DNA of 64,000 nucleotides from assembly GCA_039566865.1 (NCBI GenBank), contig CM076961.1, positions 7,525,501 to 7,589,500 of the forward strand. The letters run 5' to 3'. Position numbers and translations under genes: made by a program. Of the stretch, positions 59,285 to 64,000 are shown piece after piece. The first letter of the stretch is position 1; each line of letters begins with the position of its first letter. The notes below the pieces were generated by a model. The model was not told the DNA's origin, did not search any database, and worked only from the letters and a program-made list of their open reading frames with translations. The DNA comes from Aurelia coerulea (Eukaryota > Cnidaria > Scyphozoa > Semaeostomeae > Ulmaridae).

Positions 59285-61600
59285 ATTGGTACTCAGCAGT
59301 GGTAAATTTCTTAAAAATAGCAGTTTTGGTTTGTTTACATTTTGCACCACAGCCAATCAACGAGCTATATTTTTGACCACATGATCAATAATTTCCCGCT
59401 TCGCGATCATCGCGAGTCGAAGCTGTGGGAAAACCATATGAAAACTACCCTCTCGAATTTTGCTCGCCACGAAAATATACTTTTGAGGAGCCTTTAGAAA
59501 GTTTTAATCTGGGTTGTCAGATAGATTTCCTAACCAGGGCTGCTTGCCCATTGGTCTACTCCACCTGGTTTTTGAGAAATAATTTTTTTTAACGTCGTCA
59601 TTCCACGGACCTCTCGCTTCCTTTGAGGGGGTTTAGGCCCAGCGCAAGGAAGTTAATCTATGCCACCGGGAACGGCATTCCCAGTAGCTAGAAATCAATT
59701 CCAGACTGGAAATCAAGGTTTCAATACATTCAAGTTTGATTTACCCAACAGAAATGTTGCAGCAATTTATCCTAATTGGCCGCCAATTAGCCCCCCCCCC
59801 CATGTCAACAAAATTTCCATAACAAGAAAAATCGGCATGTGAGGGTTTCTCTTCTGGACACTTCGGTGGGCAATAATTGTCAATTCGTCCACTGATCATA
59901 AAGTAAACTGCAGAATCATTTGTTGGTTTCTTCGAAAAATAAAACTCCAGGACAATACTAAACAAGATTTTGGCAGGCAAACTGGAAGAGCAGACCATGA
60001 AATAGTTACACAACACAGTAAGGACAACGACATATTGTGTTATTTAAATTGTGGATTCTCCAAACTTAATGGCTACGATAAAGTTTCCTTCGATGAATGT
60101 TGGAAGAATAGAGGTATGTTTTTTAATAGACTAATAATTTAATCTAGGATTGAAAGTTTATCAAAATTATCACATTTCCAGTACTCCAGAGTAGAGTTTT
60201 TTTCAAGCTCCATAAACAATATTTGTACTCTCGCTCGTAAACATTTCAAAAAGTTTTAAAGTGTTTAGACATTAACTCGAGTAGATTTCCGAGTAATATA
60301 ATACAGGAAACAAGCAGAACAAGTGAAGAAAATAAAGTAAACTATGCTAAGGCTTTCCTTTATCAAAATGAATAGTTTCTTAAAGATTTTTCCCAGTTCT
60401 GGAGTTTCTTGATATATTTAGCCTATTTAGCGATCTTCTAAGAGTTGAGTTTCTTATAAGCAGCTTCGTGCGTCTGTGTGTAAACGCAACAAGGAAAAGT
60501 AGGGAAACCAATTTGATCATCCACACAAGTCTTTCGAGCTAGAATGCTTCCAACCAGTTGTTTAAATTTAGATTCAAAAACTTGGAGACACTTAAAAAAA
60601 TCTTTATCAATCTATTCTCCAATTTTCCTTGAAGGTGAAACAAAATCTAATTTAGTGTTTGACAAGATTACTTATTTATATGATGTCCACTACTGCAAAT
60701 TATCGACTTACCTTGAAAGACTGACTTCTTTCATCTTTTTGCTCCCTTCTTTTATGACATTCTTTGGGGAAAACTTATGTTGTGGCAATAAAGTTTGCAA
60801 AATCAAGCTTTCAAACACAGCATATTACTTTCTGCTGATAAATTGTATGAATTCTTCGTCATCTTATGTTTTGTTTCTCCCGTTATGCTGCCAAACAGTG
60901 CCAAAATCGTATTCAATTTTGTCCTAAAGGACCTAAAGTATTCATCATTTCATCGAAGCAACCAAACAGTGTTTCATTCCAGTTTTGAATAATAAGAAGA
61001 CAAACAAAAACTCCTCTCAAAACACCCAGAAGAGAAACCCTTACATGCCAAGTTTCCTTGCTATGCAAATTTAATTGACAGGGCCAATTGGTGGTCAAGT
61101 ATGATAAGTTGCTGCAACACTTCAGTTGGTGTAAATCAAAATTAAAGGTATTGGAACTTTGAAATCCAGTCTGGAATTGATTTTCGGCTGTTGTGAGTGC
61201 CGTTGTCGTTCCTGGAGGCAAAGATTAACTCCCTTGCGCTGGGCCTAAGCCCCCTCAAAGAAAGCGAGAGGTCCGTGGAATGACGACGTTTAAAAAAATT
61301 ATTTCTCAAAAACCAGATGGAGTAGACCAATGGGCAAGCAGCCCTGGTTAGGAAATCTATCTGACAACCCAGATTAAAAATTTCTAAAGGTTCCTCAAAA
61401 GTATATTTTCGCGGCGAGCAAAATTCGAGAGGGTAGTTTTCCTATGGTTTTCCCCACAGCTTCGACTCGCGATGATCGCGACGCAGGAAATTATTGATCA
61501 TGTGGTCAAAAACAGAGCTCGTTGATTGGCTGTGGTGCAAAATGTAAACGAACCAAAACTGTTATTGTTGCAAAATTTACCCCTGCTTTGGTACTCTAGA
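59285..61600. repeat. 2.3-kb inverted duplication
   Basis: The left arm (59285 to about 60100) and right arm (about 60760-61600) are inverse copies around a less conserved centre near 60430. Anchors: GCACCACAGCCAATCAACGAG (about 59343) with its inverse near 61530; TTCCACGGACCTCTCGCTT with its inverse near 61262; CAATTCCAGACTGGA near 59697 with its inverse near 61170. Each arm has an open frame starting MPPGT, but the frames diverge soon after NTF.FDL. It could be a long-TIR transposon; the ends are not sharply defined. Confidence 0.8.
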
Positions 61601-61649
61601 AAGCTCAGAGTCTTGGCCTAAGTAGGGTCAGGTTTTTCAGAGTAATATT

Positions 61650-61728
61650 ATGAGTCTCCGTTGACCAAAGCGCCATCTCGAAGTCAAAATGCACAGGGAT
61701 ACAAGGGACTCATCGTCATAAGTCTGTG
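61650..61728. repeat. Fragment related to the 35503-36106 insertion
   Basis: ATGAGTCTCCGTTGACCAAA, GCGCCATC and GACTCATCGTCATAAGTCT are the inverse of the first 80 bp of the element at 35503. It lies just outside the 2.3-kb inverted duplication. The rest of the element is not seen here. Confidence 0.6.
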
Positions 61729-62093
61729 TATACAGTAGAAACTGGCATAAAAGAACCTAGGTTTTCTTTGCACAGCCTGAATAGGTTCTTAATTAACTGG
61801 CTGCTATTCCAAATTCCAGCCTGTAAGGTTCTTAAAAAGGTTCGTATATACGTTCAGGTCTTGCACACATTAACACTATTTTCCTGCTCAAGAATTCATA
61901 AGAATTCTTCATAATTCTTGAGAACATTTGTGGGTCTGTAATGACACAGTTAAACCAGCTTTTTCTTAACCATGTTAAGTTTTAACCAATCAAATGCATT
62001 TGACTCGTTGGATTGACCAATTAGAATGCAACATACCATAACCTGATTAACTTCAACTGGTTTAAAGTGTGAATAGTGTATAAGAATACCTGT

Positions 62094-62970
62094 TTAACCC
62101 TAATCCTACCGGGCTTTTTTTTATCTAACATAGCCGGGGGGGGGTGCTTTCCACCCCCCTCTATAAATAGCCGTAGACTAATGGGAAATCATTGAAACTT
62201 GGCAAGGGCGTAGTCCTAGCTATTCTTAGCCGATTGGTAGTTTTGGGCGTGGCCACCTCATTAGGTGACGTCACTATGACGTCATAATGCCGGAAAATGT
62301 CAAAATATATGGTTTTCCGGCTTATTTGTTCTAAAAACGGAATGAAGGTAATCTGAATGACTTTTTCCATTCTTATTTGGCGTATTATTCATTTCCAATT
62401 CAAGTATGATGCATATGAGTGTTTTTAGACTGTTATTTTGGAAGAAAATGACAAAAATTGATGAAGTCATAACTAAAAACTGTGTTTTTCTGCCAAAAAT
62501 TTATAATAATTAGCTCGAAATGCTTTTAAAGTATTGCATAACGCAATTCTATGCATTTTTAACAAAATCTATCGGGAAAAACTTCAAAATTTGCCAAAAT
62601 GACCCAAAATGGTGGCTACAGTGACGTCATCATTTAAGAATGCTGACGTCAGCAAAATCCATTGTTATTGACAACAATAGAAAGCTAATTGCTTGCTGAT
62701 TCTTTTAAAGTACAATAGTCAACGTTTGGAACTAATTCTGGGAGTAAAAATATCAAAATCATTAATTTTTCTAATACCTTGCTCCAAATATGGTAGTGTC
62801 ACCTGTCACGTGACACCTATTGTTCAAAAATTTAATTGTCAAAATGTAGCTAACAGATAATTAGTAATTGTCAGAGAGTTTGAGGGTCATAGCTTTTGTC
62901 GTTAAAGAATGCTCTGCAAAAAAACGACAGGGGGGGTGGAAAACACCCCCCCCGGTAGGATTAGGGTTAA
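62094..62970. mobile_element. TTAA-type MITE C1
   Basis: 877 bp from TTAACCCTAATCCTACCGGG to its inverse, with GGGGGGGGTG/CACCCCCC hairpins next to both ends. It differs in sequence from the A and B types but shares length, TTAA, G/C hairpins and TGACGTCA palindromes (near 62266, 62276, 62620, 62644). Its last TTAA (62967-62970) is the first TTAA of element B2. Confidence 0.88.
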
Positions 62971-63841
62971 CCCTATCCAGACTAGGGGGGCACAAAGTGC
63001 CCCCCCTAGTAAACTTTTCCACACAGCTCGTCGAGTATCTCTAGAATAGTCTAGCTTTTTTGTGACTTTTAGTTTCTATCTATGAGACATCTTTTCATGT
63101 CAATTTCAAAAATTTTGACACTGATTCCGGGGGTCAACACATGACTTTAAATTGAGTGCTCCGCAAAATAAATACATTTTAAGCCATAGCTTTGGAACCA
63201 CTGGCTCTATGACAATGAGATAAACATTGTTGAACTCGTCTTGAAGCAAGCTTTCATTTGATATATAGTTTATTGATTTTTGATGACGTCATCAAGAATT
63301 GGTTGTTGCGCATGCGTACTGATGAAAAACCATGTTATGTTTCATTTTTTGAAAAATGAATGACTTGATATGATGTAGCAGGTCTCTTTATGTATATTTA
63401 ACATTTTTTGCTATTTTTAAAAGTAATTTATAATCAATTTTAGACAAAGCTTGCTCTTTTTTTCGTACAAAATAAATAAATGCTGACATCAGCAAAAATA
63501 TTAGTGTTAAAAAGCAAAAATTTCAAAATAAGAATTACAAGGATATAATCCTTCTATTTTTCAAATATCACATCGATATTTTTTATCAATTTGGAGATAC
63601 AACGCGACAAAGTACATGTGGTTTTACACCTAAATTAGCAACATTTGCTGACGTCAGCACTTAATCACGTGACATAAACAAAAACAAATCGTATCATCTT
63701 GTTTGCCTTATCATGTTTGTTACTTGTGCCAAGTTTCAAGTCTCTAGCACTTATGATTCTATGAAAAACCAGGGGGGCACTTTGTGCCCCCCCCCCCTAG
63801 TCTCCCCAGAGTTTCAAAAAGCCTAGTCTGGATAGGGTTAA
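62967..63841. mobile_element. TTAA-type MITE B2 (reverse of B1)
   Basis: 875 bp, the same length as B1 and matching its inverse along the whole body (for example GGCACAAAGTGCCCCCC near the start and AGCCTAGTCTGGATAGGGTTAA at the end). TGACGTCA palindromes are near 63283 and 63649. It abuts C1 with one shared TTAA. Confidence 0.9.
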
Positions 63842-63966
63842 GAATCCTTTAATCTTTTGTACCGATGAAGAAATCTGATCAGAATGTGAATAATCCTGAA
63901 GAATCCTAAAAATTCTTGTCATTTTAATAATTTACATGAAAGCTATTATATAAGAACCTTTCCCAG

Positions 63967-64000
63967 TCCCAGCCCTATAGCCCTACAGCCCTACAGCCCT
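63967..64000. repeat. Short tandem repeat GCCCTACA at the window edge
   Basis: GCCCTA[C/T]A repeats about four times and continues to the last base, so its length is unknown. Confidence 0.6.

Overview
The window looks like intron-rich, AT-rich animal nuclear DNA. The evidence is a spliced metalloproteinase gene with GT-AG introns, a TTAGGG-type interstitial telomeric tract, several LINE lineages, two BEL/Pao LTR retrotransposons and many short inverted-repeat DNA transposons. The short-element families, especially those beginning CCCGGGGG, remind me of marine invertebrates and perhaps a cnidarian. That placement is an impression, not a result. No bacterial-type operon, CRISPR array or canonical tRNA/rRNA gene was seen.

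Layout. 1-9950 has no recognisable host gene. It holds a minus-strand LINE (about 4788-6529, possibly further) broken by two short transposons, one with a 9-bp target duplication and one with a TTAA duplication. 9950-11580 is a CTTT microsatellite, a 119-bp tandem array and a Helitron-like 3' end. 11.6-18.5 kb is a decayed plus-strand BEL/Pao element. A 324-bp foldback element at 18475-18798 separates it from a second, better preserved minus-strand BEL/Pao element (18.8-22.9 kb, with LTR/leader sequence to about 23.7 kb). 24.5-27.3 kb holds short transposons.

27625-55672 carries the only host gene I can build with confidence. It is a nine-exon, plus-strand secreted matrix metalloproteinase of 700 codons: signal peptide, lysine-rich helix, cysteine-switch propeptide, furin-like RKRR site, zinc catalytic domain, Pro/Thr-rich hinge and hemopexin propeller. 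All eight junctions keep frame. Its large introns are filled with insertions. Intron 2 has a LINE remnant and a 6.2-kb imperfect palindrome with nested LINE and hAT-like insertions. Intron 3 has several palindromic elements. Intron 5 has a telomeric tract and another LINE.

55.7-64 kb holds further LINE fragments (one with clear target duplications), a 2.3-kb inverted duplication, and two TTAA-type elements joined at a shared TTAA.

How the parts relate. The region is a transposon graveyard around one gene. Nested insertions give a local order of events, and several can be verified inside the window because a coding frame closes across the insertion or a paralogous empty copy is present. The least explained parts are the paired open frames in the two arms of the 6.2-kb palindrome, the CCCGGG-ended elements with differing cores, the TTAA elements that all carry CRE-like TGACGTCA palindromes, and a 55-bp perfect palindrome flanked by an 8-bp direct repeat.
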